A DNA stretch of 64,000 nucleotides from Druceiella hillmani (lineage: Eukaryota; Arthropoda; Insecta; Lepidoptera; Hepialidae). Under the pieces are notes generated by a model. The model was not told the origin of the DNA and did not search any database. It saw only the letters and a program-made list of their open reading frames with translations. Numbering within the stretch: the first letter of the stretch is position 1; each line of letters begins with the position of its first letter. The stretch spans positions 2,643,501 through 2,707,500 of the forward strand of contig JAYKKI010000088.1 of the NCBI GenBank assembly GCA_039881145.1, read 5' to 3'. The translations under genes were made by a program, and so were the position numbers. Below are positions 1-11,934 of the stretch, in pieces.

Positions 1-189
1 TTAGAAATATTATGTTGTGTCTGAATTATTTTGAACTATGTGTGTTTATGTATCCTTAAATATATAATTTGGTTTTATTGGGTGTATACTGAAACAAGAA
101 CCAAGACCTACAAGTTCTGTTCATACTTTATGGATTTTGTTTAGTATTCCAAGTTTTTTTAACCGTATGGAAAAATGTTAACTTCATCT

Positions 190-905
190 GACATATTTTA
201 CTTTCTTTAAACGACTTTACCATTTTTAGAGCAAAGGAAAATTTTAGCTTCGTCTGTCAAATTTTACTTTTTTCTTTAATCGACGCGACCATGAATGGAA
301 ATTTTAGTCGACGCGGCCGTTTTTTAATCTACGTAGCCGACATGGACATGAAATCGATTTGGCCGTATTTTAGATTTTTATATCGACATTGCCACTTTTT
401 ATCGACTTGATCAAGAATGGAAATTTTAATCATCGTGGCCACTTTTAATTCGAGAGGCCGACGTGGTCATGAAATCAACTTGACCCTATTTCAGTTTTTG
501 CATCTACCAACTATTTTTAATTGACTTGACGTAGAATGGAATATTAATTGACGTGGCCATATTTTACTTTTTTTAATCGATGTAGCCGTGAATGGAAAAT
601 TTAATCGATGTGGCCATTTTTAATAGAAGTGTCTGACGTGGTCATGAAATCGACGTGGCCATATTTCACTTCTTTTAATCGACGTAACCATGAATGAAAA
701 ATTTAATCGATGTTGCCATTTTTAATAGAAGTGGCCGGAGTGATCGTGAAATCGACGTGGCCATATTTCACTTTTTTTAGTCGACATAGCCATGAATGGA
801 AAATTAAATCAATGTGGCCATTTTTAATAAAAGTGGTTGACATGGTCATGAAATCGACGTGGCCATATTTTACTTCTTCTTAATCGACTTGGCCATGAAT
901 GGAAT
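190..905. repeat. Degenerate tandem repeat, about 101-bp unit
   Basis: Blocks of the type 'tcgacgtggccatattt', 'catgaatggaaaattt' and 'tagaagtggccgacgtgg' recur. The 'catgaatgga' landmark falls near 290, 412, 531, 588, 690, 791 and 892, so the last units are regularly about 101 bp apart and the earlier ones are more diverged. The array is richer in CpG (tcgacg, gccgacg) than its surroundings. No coding frame runs through it. Confidence 0.85.
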
Positions 906-2827
906 ATAATGTGGAGTAGTTTTCTGGTTCTATTGTTATCCTTTAGACGTTAATGTTCTGTTCATTTCATTCCATTAGTTTTGATAAATTGGTTTATATC
1001 TGATTTCAAATCAAGCATTTAGAAGTACATAATTAAATGTTTCTTTATCATCCATTAACTCCTGATATACTAGATCAACATTGTATTCTAGTTTGAATCC
1101 TACGTTCCTTCCGACCGCAAATAGGTCACTGAGTATTCATATCACAAGCTCCTTTTTTCCGCGATTTTCTTCCATTATTTTCAATCTTACTTTTCATTCC
1201 CAAATTTAACGTCAAATAAAGGACACATAAATTTATGATTCTTCTCGAGCTTGAAAACCTTCTCAAGTTTAGTGAAAAGTTAATTTTTTCAATTTCTTTT
1301 TCTCTAAACACGGTATATTCACAACGAGCAACATATTTAAGAAACACGATTGATCTAGTAAAAAAAAATATTTCAAATAACTTTCACTACTGACACATTT
1401 GATTACCTCAACTGCCAAATTTCAGACGTCCTTTTATGCAGTTTTTCTATTTTTGTCACTTTTCTTGGTTTTTTTTCATATTTTTGACAATAATACATTT
1501 GCAAATTTAAGTTTCTATTTATATATCAAGTACCAAAAATGTAAATTATGTCAACAATAATATAACAAATAATTCGAGGCAAAAGCATATTTGGTCCGAA
1601 AAACATTTTTATATAATTACGGTTTACGTAAGTGGTCTTTATAAATATCCGAAATAAAATTTAATATAAACTTTCGTAACATGAATAAAAAAAATTTTAA
1701 AAAAATACTTCCGCCAAAGTGCACTCTTTTGTCTTGTAGTTTTTCGGCTGGTATTGAAAATGTTAAGGCCCTTGAATTGTAGCAGAAACTAATTTCCCGT
1801 TTTCACGACTGATATCCTCGGAAATACAAGAATTTCAGCAACTAAAATTGTCGAGCGAACTGTAATTCTGGAAACACGTAAATTAAAAGAAAAAAATCAA
1901 ATATAGGTCCTCTTTATATTGTTTCTTCATTGACGAGATATTCTTCTTTAAACAGGAGTTTTTTATAAATCTTTCTAAGTATTTTGTGCTGAACTTTGAG
2001 TTCTTAGAGGGTTGAAGGTTTGATGTAGGGGTACATTGTATTAATATCGAAATTGTTTAGATCGCTCTTTTCTATTTTACTTGAACTCGTTTATGTGATC
2101 AATTTTCTATATGAGAAATTGGATGTTAGGATGAAACAGCAATTACCATTGTTTTTCGGACCCACAGTAAATGGGAAAATTGGTGTAGTTTATCTGCTTG
2201 TTATGTCTTCAGGACCATACTAAAAAACAAATTTTAATAAAACTTAGCATAAAAATAACTTGAAATCCAAAAAAGGATATCTATATCCTATATATGTGAT
2301 ATTATCTATTATTCTATCTATTTAATATGGCGGAAATAAGCCAGGATTTTTTTTCTTTTATTTGAGACTTCCCTTAGGTTTGATCCTTGAGTTATATACG
2401 GGTACTTCCATTGTACTATGTTAAGAAAGAATTTAAATCGAAATCTACACCAAGTTCCTTTCAGATAATTAAGCTTTCGTATCACTAAACTTTCATAGAA
2501 CTTTATCTTTTTTTCTTTAACTTAATCTTTATCGAATTTTATCTTTTGGGTTTGAACAGAAAAGGTCGTCTTTACCAATTTCCAAGCTGAAATTAATTTT
2601 TCGTCTGAGAAAAATCAATCTTTCTTTTCCATTAAACTTTGTACATCTAGAAATATATAACTGTTGTATTATTGTATATAGCCTTATCGACATACTTTAA
2701 TGGAAAGCATAGTTATGGGATTGTTAATAGCTGTCTAGTTTTATGAAAGGTAAAATTATTAGGGAGATTAATAAAGTCTATTTTTAACTGTTTTTAACAA
2801 CAGTTAAAACGTTCTGATAGTACGTCG
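906..2827. other. AT-rich sequence with nothing recognisable
   Basis: No exon-like GC-rich island, splice-flanked frame or repeat array was seen here. The 73-codon minus-strand open frame at 1126-1347 has low-complexity AT-driven composition and no splice or family support. Confidence 0.5.
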
Positions 2828-3061
2828 CGACATGCCATTCGGCCAACTTCGCGTCTTATCGGCTCTTTCCGACTTAATTTGGCTACTTTGGCGTCTTATC
2901 GGTCTTTTCCGACTTAATACGGATAGCTTCATCTCTAGCCGGTTCTCTTCGACTTAATTCAGCCAGTTTCGCGTCTTATCGGCTCTTTCCGACTTAATTC
3001 GACCAGCTTCGCGTCTTGTCGGCTCTTTTCGACTTAATTCGGCGAGCTTTGCGTCCAGTCG
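2828..3061. repeat. 41-bp tandem repeat
   Basis: About 5.7 copies of a unit containing 'cttcgcgtcttatcggctc' and 'tttccgacttaattcgg'. The 'gacttaat' landmark recurs every 40-41 bp. The unit contains several CpG and is clearly less AT-rich than its flanks. It has no conserved reading frame. Confidence 0.88.
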
Positions 3062-4288
3062 TTTAACAGTATTATAAAATTAAAAACACATTTTGTACAG
3101 ATTGTCAAAAAATATTTCTGTGATATATTATTTCATGAAAAAATAATGAATTTAAATTTATATTTTATTATTAACAACTCTATGAATATTGATTTTTCGT
3201 TTTTAATTCACTCAAACAAAAATATTTCAATATAAAAAATTTCAATATAAACATATTAGATGTTTCACATCTACCAAGACCCTGACGTCAATTTTTTTTA
3301 GTAAGCTTGTTCCTTTCGTTGTTATCGACCGTTTATACAATAATTATACTGTCAGGTAATTAATTTTAAATTTTTTGCAAAATCATTAATGTATATTTCA
3401 CATTAAAAACTGTATATTACATTTCATTATCTGTACTGGAAATATAAAAAATATTTAAGAAAAATGTTTCATGAAATTTCTTCGCATTTATACATAAATT
3501 CCACAGCGTTTCGCCGATATATAACGTAACGCTAGCTACATCTATCGGTCAACTTAATATTTTATAATGGTGCCTATAATAGTCTTAAAAATAAATGTTG
3601 AGATTTGAACTAGATGGCGCTGCACATTATTGTTATAATTATTCAGAATTAATTTTTGAGGTAATATTTCAAAATAATTATTTTTTGTCTGTGTAATATA
3701 AATTACAAAACCGTATAAATTCACATGACATGATTTTAATAATGTATCATTATTTTATATAGAGTTTACAACAAATAAACGTATAAATAAATTAATGTTA
3801 TAGTGATTTTTTTATTTTAAGTAAATCATTGACAACCAAATAATTCACTGCAAACGCTCAGTTTCCACGCACACGTTCAAATGTTTTTTGCGGTTAAAAA
3901 AATAGATTTTAGAAGGTACCTATAGATATAATTTTTTTTTACCATTTGTCACATCATTTTCAAAACAGAGTTACGCAAAACCATTTTTTACCATTTGACA
4001 CATATCATTTTCAAAACGGAATTGTGCCTGCAAATAGTTTGTGCAATTTAATTTTTCAAGAAACATATTTCTTAAATGTTTACATAAAGAAAACCCTTTT
4101 CTCTCTGCTCCGAAAAAATGACCTCTTACTTTAAAAAATGACTTTTAAATTACCTCTGACTTTTCCAAACCTTTTTTTCATTTCTAATCCCCTGTGATAA
4201 TTCAAGAAAAATTTCAATTTTGATTATCTTTGTCACTTTGTCAAGTATTGTATTAAAACTGTACTTAGAGTTTGATTAAAGACAATTC
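3062..4288. other. AT-rich spacer with small repeat relics
   Basis: Short fragments around 3500-3640 ('agatggcgctgcac') resemble the ends of dispersed insect repeats. Around 3940-4025 a piece containing 'accatttg...catcattttcaaaac' occurs twice about 62 bp apart. No gene is seen. The 62-codon plus-strand frame at 3946 lies in this duplicated piece and is probably not coding. Confidence 0.4.
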
Positions 4289-4446
4289 CGACTGCAAAAC
4301 TGTTTGACGGTGCAGTAGTTTCATTTCAATTTTCATCCAGTAATATTTCGTAATGTGTAGATGAATTCTAATATTTACGCATTACGAAATATTACTGGGT
4401 GAAAATTCAAAATAAACTATTACACCGTCAAACAGTTTTGCAGTCG
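4289..4446. repeat. Inverted repeat, two 71-bp arms with a 16-bp loop
   Basis: The arm 4289-4359 begins 'cgactgcaaaactgtttgac' and returns as its reverse complement at 4376-4446, ending 'gtcaaacagttttgcagtcg', with a few mismatches. The right arm and the sequence after it are duplicated again directly downstream. The structure looks like a palindromic MITE or a foldback insertion at the end of a larger element. Confidence 0.85.
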
Positions 4447-4700
4447 TAAATTCTTTATACGGATATTGAAAATATTTTGCCAAATAAGCGTATCTCATCC
4501 GAAGTGTATTTTCTTTTACGTAAAAACAATTCTAATATTTACACATTACGAAACATTACTGGATGAAAATTTAAAATAAACTACTGCGCCGTCAAACAGT
4601 TTTGCAGTCGTAAATTCTTTATAGCGATATTGAAAATATTTTGCCAAATAAGCATTTCTATGTTCACGTATCTCATCCAAAGTGTATTTTCTTATACGTT
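4367..4700. repeat. Direct duplication, about 164-bp unit
   Basis: The block starting 'tctaatatttacgcattacg' at 4367 recurs at 4531 as 'tctaatatttacacattacg'. It carries with it 'tttgcagtcgtaaattcttt', 'atattgaaaatattttgcca' and 'tctcatccaaagtgtatttt'. The second copy has a small insertion ('catttctatgttca'). Together with the inverted arm at 4289, three copies of one sequence sit in two orientations. Confidence 0.8.
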
Positions 4701-4890
4701 GAACATTTTTCCGCCTTGGATCATAAAATAACGCAGGATACCGGGCAAAAGCTAAGCGAAGGCATTTAAAAAATGTAAGGACTATATAACGGTACATATC
4801 GATAATCTGTATATAGAGTGAGTCTTGAAATATGACTATATACAACGTTCTTATGTATATAAAAACGCTATTATGAAGGTGTATAACCAT
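4546..4890 (-). CDS. Unrecognised 114-codon open frame, partly inside repeat
   Basis: The longest minus-strand frame in this part of the window; I do not recognise it. The first 35 residues are hydrophobic and isoleucine/tyrosine-rich. The middle is basic and has a more protein-like composition ('RYPALFYDPRRKNVQRIRKY', then an acidic/basic stretch up to about residue 80). The last 30 residues or so are encoded by the duplicated repeat unit, which argues for a transposon-derived or chance frame rather than a host gene. No splice sites or start context support it. It may be a fragment of a mobile-element protein. Confidence 0.2.
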   Translation of the reverse strand: MVIHLHNSVFIYIRTLYIVIFQDSLYIQIIDMYRYIVLTFFKCLRLAFARYPALFYDPRRKNVQRIRKYTLDEIREHRNAYLAKYFQYRYKEFTTAKLFDGAVVYFKFSSSNVS

Positions 4891-6194
4891 CAGAACGTAA
4901 CATAATTTTTTTTTTAAATGTTAACCAATGTATTTCGCCCTAAATACGAGAGGCAGAAAATTTTTCGTATAAACTTTTAATACATTCAGCGTAATTTGTA
5001 TTGCCTGTGTTTCAAATGCTTGGGACCTCGATGTTTTTGTAAATAAATATCTCACATTACTTATTCTTGTTAGAGTACCTTACATATATTCAGATTTGCT
5101 CCCGAGAATTTATAATTATAATAAAGCTTTACTCAATACCCTCGTTCATAGTAAATTGAAAGCTCATTGAATTCCACTTGAAGTAATTCACATTCTTGCG
5201 CCGGAGATGTAAAAAAGATTTATTCGATTTCTTCCTTAATAAGCTCAGGTAATACGTTTTCCATTAAGCAACGTATTTTTACTAGGAGTGACATTTACAT
5301 GGCGAATCACAAGAGAGTAGCGACGAAGATATTTCATTTCTTTAATAAGTGACTCAGAATCCCAGCGTTTAAATAACATTTATATATATTTAAAAGGTTA
5401 TTATATGAAACCAAGAATAAAATGTACAATTATGAAGTTGTGAACCCGCCCTCTAACACAGAAGCCAAAGTAATTTTCAGGGTGGGCTGCGGAAACTAAT
5501 ACTTTTTATCACTTCGCTTTGTAAAATACAACTAATTCGAAATTTAAATAACTGTTGTCAGTTGTTTTCTTATCCACGCCTGTATAAAGAGAGATATCAA
5601 GAACGAGACAGGCTATTATCTTTTCCGCTCCCCGCTAATTTCATCTTCCCCTTAAGCTGCATTCGTGGTACCCATATAAATTAATATCGATGGCATATCC
5701 AGTAAGCTTGCCGTACGCTGACGAGACGGCCATGTTCACAATAGACTTTTCCAATTACCTTATTGCAAGAATAATTAAGATCATCTCTTCGTCAAACAGA
5801 CTCTTGACGCTTTGAAATTTTAAATATACGGTCTATCTAACCTAAAAAAAATTAAAATTTTTCATACAGATCTTCTTTTGTATTAGGAGTTGAAACGCTG
5901 GAAGGGTAATTTTATGTTGTTTCACCGACAGATGTCGTATTTATTTCAGCGCCATCTATCGATCGATTTATTGTCAGAACATTAATATTTTTAAATAACG
6001 AACTTAACGAGTTACGAGTTACGTACTTACGAGTTTTTAACGAGTTACGTACTGCATCACATATTTGTACATTTATTATTTTCTATTTAAACGCCTTAAA
6101 TGATGACTTTGTGGCAAACATTATTCGAACATAAAATATAATGTAAAATTAACAAAAGTTAATATTTAAATAATAACCTATAATTAATGAATGT
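4891..6194. other. Spacer, no gene seen
   Basis: It is somewhat less AT-rich at 5420-5760, but no frame there has splice signals. A fragment 'cagcgccatctatcgatcg' near 5950 resembles the end of a dispersed insect repeat. At 6000-6055 'acgagttacg' recurs several times as a short degenerate repeat. Confidence 0.4.
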
Positions 6195-6415
6195 TAGTAA
6201 AGCGTTAATGCAGTGTAACTGTAATAATGCGTGTGCAACTGTAATATAATTTGCATAACTGTAATGATGTGTGTGCAACTGTAATATAATAATGCGTGTG
6301 CAACTGTAATATAATAATGCGTGTGCAACTGTAATATAATTTTGCGTGTGTGTTAATGCAGTGTAACTGTAATAATGCGTGTGCAACTGTAATATAATAA
6401 TTCATGTGCAACTTT
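6195..6415. repeat. 25-bp minisatellite
   Basis: About nine copies of 'gtgtgcaactgtaatataat' plus 'aatgc', with some truncated units. The two overlapping minus-strand frames here, rich in histidine, threonine and tyrosine, are translations of the repeat and not genes. Confidence 0.88.
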
Positions 6416-7235
6416 TTTAACAAATCGATTGTTTTTAATTATTTTTTTTTAGTAAAGTGAAATAAAACTATCGCATCATTATTTCTTCCACTGTGCGATT
6501 GTTGTTTTATTGGCAGATTCGATTATTTTATTTTTATTTGTAAAGTATTTCCTAATAGAAATTCACTACAATTTTTTTTATTTTTCTTCCTATAACAAAT
6601 CAATTCATAAAGTATTAAGCTCCGGAAACTATCTGGCCATGGTAGAAAACCTCGAGATTACATACTTACAGCCCGACCCTACAGAAAGTTTATATCGAGT
6701 CAACACACTATCACTCGTGATGTCGTGTCGATTTGCCCCTTTGAATATTGTTATTTTTCTTATTTAATATAAAATAATCAAACAAATTGATAATTTGGTA
6801 TATTATAGATATAAAGAAAATATGTTAATTATAATTTCATTGCAACATTCCACTCTGACCAAAAACGTTTAATTGAACAAACAAGTTAAATTTAAAACTT
6901 ATAAAAAGACAATAGAAAACACATGTGAATAGCAATACATTTAATTTTTGTCAATGAGAGAGCAAAATCAACAATCCACGTAAAAAAAGAGGTTGGTAAT
7001 TTCTTTGAAGACAGTAAACGTCCAACAACTACCAAATCAAGGTTCTGGTGCAAAACAAAATCTCATTTTCTACGTTATCCAACTTATTTTCATCTGAATA
7101 CTACATTTGAGTCACCAAATAACGTTAAACTACTTCTCAATAGTCAACAAAAAAAATAGCTTTAAAAAGCACACGTCCCACGTCAAAAAGGACAAAAGGT
7201 CGTTCATCAGGACCTGTCCTTGACGCGCTATTATC
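6416..7235. other. Spacer with a possible repeat relic at about 6600-6740
   Basis: The segment 6600-6740 contains 'tgatgtcgtgtcgatttgcc' and reads like an interspersed element relic. An 85-codon plus-strand frame at 6510-6767 spans it without any family match I recognise. The rest is AT-rich with no gene seen. Confidence 0.3.
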
Positions 7236-7451
7236 TTAAATTGGAAACGGCGGGCCAACTAAAATACTGTCGAAAACGTATTCCTTTAGCTTATATTTAA
7301 AAGCAGTCATTTTACCCACGTCAATGTCAACATCTGCTGGTTTAAATTTACCTTGTGGGTAGAATACAGAAATACCTATTGTTCCCGGGGATAAATTGTA
7401 GCGAAAATTAGAAAGAAGTGATAATTTTTTTCTTTCGTCACATGCAAAAAC
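7236..7451 (-). pseudogene. Unrecognised 71-residue open stretch, possibly a gene or transposon relic
   Basis: A minus-strand frame without an initiating ATG runs 72 codons to a TAA at 7236-7238. It then stays open for another 32 codons after that single stop. Its composition is balanced and protein-like ('SNFRYNLSPGTIGISVFYP', 'KFKPADVDIDVGKM'), unlike the isoleucine/lysine/asparagine-rich noise elsewhere. I could not assign a family. It could be an exon of an unknown gene or part of a decayed mobile element; a transposon-like segment begins a few hundred bases to the right. Confidence 0.25.
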
Positions 7452-10400
7452 TCATTGATTAGGTTCAAATCTCGCCTATATTTCGTAAGATTTTGGCTCC
7501 CAATTTTTGGATTAAAGTGATGGAGTTTTTTTCTAGTAATTATCAATTTAGACGCAATATATTTTAATCGTATTTAAAGCAAAGAAAGAATAACAAATTA
7601 TTAATTAGGCCAAAGTATCTTAGTGGACAGTATATTTAGATTTATTATATATAGGCTACTGATTCCCAAAGTGGGCTACACGAAGCCCAATGGTTGAATT
7701 TCGACTGTCTGGAGGTCACATCAACAAGAAAAATATATGGGAGTCCATGTGAGTAGACCCTGTTTAAGATATCTCATTATGAATTAGATAGTTCGTAAAA
7801 AAATTTATTAGTCATCTGACTTCAGAAAGATATACCTGTTGGTTATCCTGCAATACGAATTATAACAAGACAGTCTTTAATAGTTTTTCCATCATTACCT
7901 CATGCAATGTGATTTAAGTGCGGTTGACAATTTTCTTAAGAAACAATCATCGGACGTGGAAAATTGAGGCTGTACAATCAGAGCATCAGGCTCATTCCTC
8001 TCATTAACAACATAATTTGTGTAATAATTTGATGTAAGAATTTTAGTAGTTTCTGAATTATTGCCTTCTGTAAATCCAAATATTTCTCATACTACAACAA
8101 ACAAATATTTTGGGTCTTTTCAATAAAGATTTGAGTAAAAAATTGTCTTTCTTTGTGAAATAATTGTCCACTCTACAAAAAACTATATTATAATAAACGG
8201 CATTCTATCAGCTGTAACAAACTTATTTCATGTTAATATATTGAAGAAATTAAACAGGTAGAAGTTCTACGGAAAAAAGTAAATCAGCAAGTAGGCTAGA
8301 GCCCAAAAAGTTTGTTAACCTCTGTGTGGAGATTATTTATGCGTGAGCCATTTTTTTGTTTTAAACGTATCCTTACCCGGTATAAAAGTAGTTATGTCTT
8401 AACTTTATCTTTATGTTATTGTGATCGTCTTAGTTCCCGTTGCGTGTCCAATTTTGTTAAGGAATATTCCGTCCAGATAAATGATATGGATGAAATATCA
8501 AGCCTGATAGCCATTGTAAAACACCCCGAAAGATATTTACAAAACATTGTATTTACAAATGCGTGTTGTAAGAAGACAATGAAAATAGTTTTTGAATTTT
8601 GACTTCAGCCGCTCTTGAAATAATAAAAAAATGCATTTGTGGAATGGTCTTTCAAGCATTCACTAAAATAAAATATCACCTTCCCTAAAACTTTCTACAT
8701 TTTAATACATATTTCTCTGACATAAAATATTGGTGCAGGTTCCTATCTTACATAATTCATGAGGAAATGGATTCAAAAAACGCCGACATAAAGCACATTT
8801 TTAATTATTTCAATGTAGTTCTAGGTCAACGTCTATAAACTGTTTCAATTATCTTTTCATGATAGGTCCCTCTAACTAGAAATAATATTTGGGAAATATC
8901 TCTCAGAGGCCATTAATTATAGGCTTATCATGCTGGACTCTTTAAAGTCAAGCATAACCGAAAAGTCTAGCGTCCTCTTGAAAATACTTGTTTTAATGTA
9001 ATAAATACTATAACAAACAAACACAAAGAAAGACAAAAGTTTTTTTGTGTGAAAAAAATTATTTTGTGTATACTCGGACATATATTTATTTATTACAATT
9101 GCCACTTACTACGCCCCGTTTTATATCCGTATCAAATTCAAAGAGCAATACCTTATTTTTGTGATTTTTAACCTTAGTTGTAACATAAAAAAAATTCCGG
9201 TTTTTTTTTGTAAAAAAGCAAATTGTTAGTGAAGACGTTAAACATAAAAAATAAATCGGTCATTTATAACCGACAAGCGTCAAGATTGTTAAAATAATAT
9301 TTAAAACTAGAATAAAATTCGTTTTATTTCTGAAATTAACACATACATATATATAGACAGATAAATGCAGTAGAAAACTTTGTTTTAAACTATGGATTAA
9401 CTTGTAATGTAACATAATATTCGCGTAAAGAAAAGTTAAACTTGAAATGACGTTTTATCAAATCGTTATTTTGGTGTCAAGTCCATCTAAGCATTTATAC
9501 CAACGCAAAAAAGGCTGATGAGGTATATTTTAATGGAAAGAGTTGCAGGAGTCCTCGAAAAGTATGCCACATTGCAATGTGTACATTTTAACCTCTCATT
9601 ATATTACTTGCGCAAAATATCAAGGAAATATATCTCTGAAAAGTAGAGAGATCAATATAGGAGTTTGAAGTAGTGCTCGCATGTCTTATGATATATCTTA
9701 CAATAGCTGGTACTTGAAATCTGCTCAGCGGTGGATCAGATTAGAATTCATTCTTGATTGCAAAGTAGAACAAGTTTTTTTATTAACCGAAAGGATCCGA
9801 ACCGAATCCTGTTATTGTCACTACTAGTCGTCCGTTCATCTCTCGTCAGAGGGGCTATTAAACGAAAACAATTACATATTTCTAATGCGAGCACATCGTG
9901 ACAATTTGACCCAAAATAGAATAATATTTATAAAATTATTTAAAATTTGCAAAACTCATTCCTAGAGGGTTACCATTAGGTGGTACCTTTTACAATGTAT
10001 TAATATTATTTTTCTAGTAAATATTTCACAAGCGCAAACATATTGTTTCCAAAAGGCTAAGAGAGTTAGAACCTTCGGAAAACTGTAGCAGTAGTATTCC
10101 GATAAACTTTTGGTAATATTCTAGTTACGCTGTTTTTCTTAACTTTAAGAGTATTTTGAGCAGTTTTATATTTCGGAAAGACGACGATATGTTTGCAGAA
10201 ATATTTCTAGAAATATCTTGATTTAAAATCAACCATCATCTTCGCCCTTCCAATTAACACCCCGCACTGACGAACGTAAAACCATTTTGTGAAATCAAAG
10301 ATATAATTTCCAAAATTTTCAGAAAAAAAACTTTTAAGGCTTATTAAATATTTATTAAGACAATACGCCCACATTTTGTAGGATAATAAGCTCTATTACA

Positions 10401-10583
10401 GAACCAGTTTTCAAACCTCTGCGTCCAATTTATTTTTTTTAGAATAACAACTATGGCAGACAAATACACAGATGCCCAAAAGGCTCTGTAATAGTTCCAT
10501 CTTGTTTCTCCTTTTGGAGAGTCAATAATTTTTTTTAAACAAAGAGTTTGATTAAAAACAACAAAATGTGTTCAATGGCTCAC
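7452..10583. other. AT-rich sequence with suspected transposon relic, no gene seen
   Basis: Near 7655-7690 there is 'ctgattcccaaagtgggc', which resembles a hAT-type terminal inverted repeat, but no partner end was found. A 96-codon plus-strand frame at 8312-8602 lies within the same relic. From 8900 to 10570 I see nothing that can be supported. Confidence 0.3.
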
Positions 10584-10670
10584 CAAGGAAATCTGCTCTT
10601 GAGCCGAGCAGTAAATCATCTCCAGCACCAGATAAATTAAAATTTTGGAACTCATCTTAATACTTCGCAT
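10584..10670 (-). CDS. First coding exon with signal peptide, secreted or membrane protein
   Basis: On the minus strand an ATG at 10670 (or the in-frame ATG five codons later, at 10655) opens a frame of 29 (24) codons. It ends at a good splice donor, TTG followed by GTGAGC, in phase 0. The peptide has a basic N-terminus, a hydrophobic core ('ILIYLVLEMIYCSA') and a signal-peptidase-like CSA/QEQ junction. It therefore looks like the exon that delivers a protein to the secretory pathway. The 5' flank up to about 10790 is GC-richer than the surroundings and is probably 5'UTR. The following exons should lie at lower coordinates, but I could not identify them, so the product is unknown. Without a donor the frame would stop three codons later (VSH, stop). 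Confidence 0.5.
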
Positions 10671-10800
10671 CTTCTTTAGATCTACCTGTCTCTGGGAGAC
10701 AGCAATTGACGCGACGGCGTCTGTTGATCTCGAACAGCGCACTTCATCTGGCTGACGTGGCGTTTTCATCAATCATGTACTATTATCGTGCATGTTTTCA
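10671..10800 (-). other. Probable 5'UTR of the 10.6-kb signal-peptide exon
   Basis: A GC-rich stretch immediately upstream of the ATG on the minus strand, containing 'gcgacggcgtctgttgatct' on the plus strand. No TATA box is evident and the transcription start cannot be placed. Confidence 0.3.
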
Positions 10801-11036
10801 TTTTTGTGAGGAAGTTTGACTAATCGATTTGGATACGGCGATCGGTTAAGAATTAGAGAAATGTCGTCCAATTTTATTTAATTAAAAGCTTTGGAATGGT
10901 GTGACGAGTGCGTGTGTTGATTGATTCGAATTAATATCGCATTTTAAATAATTTACTGTTGAAATAAATTTCCATATGAAAGCATTTAATCAGTTACATA
11001 TTTATTGCAAGGAATATGTCTTATGCTCCTTTTTAG

Positions 11037-11107
11037 GGTTATCTAGCCAAATGACAAAAACCGAACCTTTACAATTGCGTCATATCGGTCTGATCATCTG
11101 TCTCTCC
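11037..11107 (+). CDS. Weak candidate exon with ATG
   Basis: A 71-bp segment is preceded by a good acceptor ('tgctcctttttag') and followed by a GTAAGT donor. Only one phase is open. It reads L-S-S-Q then 'MTKTEPLQLRHIGLIICLS', which ends in a hydrophobic run. If not spliced, the frame continues 14 more codons as a hydrophobic segment before TGA. It lies about 240 bp from the divergent 10.6-kb exon, so a head-to-head pair is conceivable. I do not recognise the peptide, and a chance coincidence of splice-like sites is likely enough that this stays tentative. Confidence 0.2.
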
Positions 11108-11639
11108 GTAAGTTACAGCAGCATAGCTCTTTTCGTTTACGGCTGGCTGTGATGGTTTACAGCAAAATGTAGTTGCATCACATGATACAGAGAAATTAAG
11201 AAAACATATTTTCAAATAACTTAGCATTACATTTGTGTGAATACATAAATTGAAAAGTCCTTAGCCGGCTTCCGATCTCGAAGCCAATATGTTGGTTTAG
11301 AATCAATTGTTGGTTCGTGAGCTCTATCTGTGTAAGAGAAATTTTTGCTCAATACAAATCAAGTTGTTGGTTTCTTAGATTTACCTTAATTTGTTTCAAC
11401 CATTGTTTATGAAACTAAAGCTCTCACCAAGCAACAAATTTTTAAGATAAAAAAGCTTTCTCAAAGCTCTATTGAGTATTAATAGATTTAGCACATTTAC
11501 AGCAAATTTCAAGTAGATAACTCGTAAAACCTTTGAAACGCTCATTTTGGTGTTATTATATCATCATTATCATATCGTAATGATGTTATCATCTCAGAAG
11601 TAACTACATCGAAATAAAAATCACTGACACCTTGGTTTC

Positions 11640-11805
11640 AATAACGTCTGCCTCTCGAAAGGATTGAGCGTCTGACGATGTATGCCGGGCACTATTAGGA
11701 GACTTTCAAAGGTCCCCTCTTTTGTATGAGTTGCCAAGAGAGTCCCCACCACCCGGGTGGAATGGCGGGGATAGTGCCTCTTGAAGGTAACCTTGACTGA
11801 GACAA
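11640..11805. repeat. GC-rich island, probable interspersed-repeat relic
   Basis: A sharply GC-rich block ('ccccaccacccgggtggaat', 'ggcggggatagtgcctcttg') in AT-rich surroundings, with stops in all frames. It contains the perfect 12-bp palindrome CCACCCGGGTGG. I take it as the remains of a retroelement or SINE rather than a host exon because no splice-flanked frame fits. Confidence 0.4.
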
Positions 11806-11934
11806 AATATGTTTAATTTAGTTTTAACATTAAGTTGAATTACTATAATTGTCTGGACAATTTCAATTCTACTCTTTCAGGCTTTCGCATTCAATCTTAC
11901 TGCTTCGGTGATTTTGAAGTTTAATTCATACCGA

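Noticed and set aside
6159..6423. Two histidine/tyrosine-rich minus-strand frames
   Set aside because: They are translations of the 25-bp minisatellite in two frames.
6655..6740. Minus-strand exon ending at a GTAAGT site near 6668
   Set aside because: No convincing acceptor, and the block reads like a dispersed repeat.
7460..7475. tRNA B-box-like 'ggttcaaatctcgcc'
   Set aside because: No A-box or cloverleaf could be built around it.
7655..8610. hAT-type element with terminal repeat 'ctgattcccaaagtgggc'
   Set aside because: Only one end was found, and the frames to its right do not clearly match a transposase.
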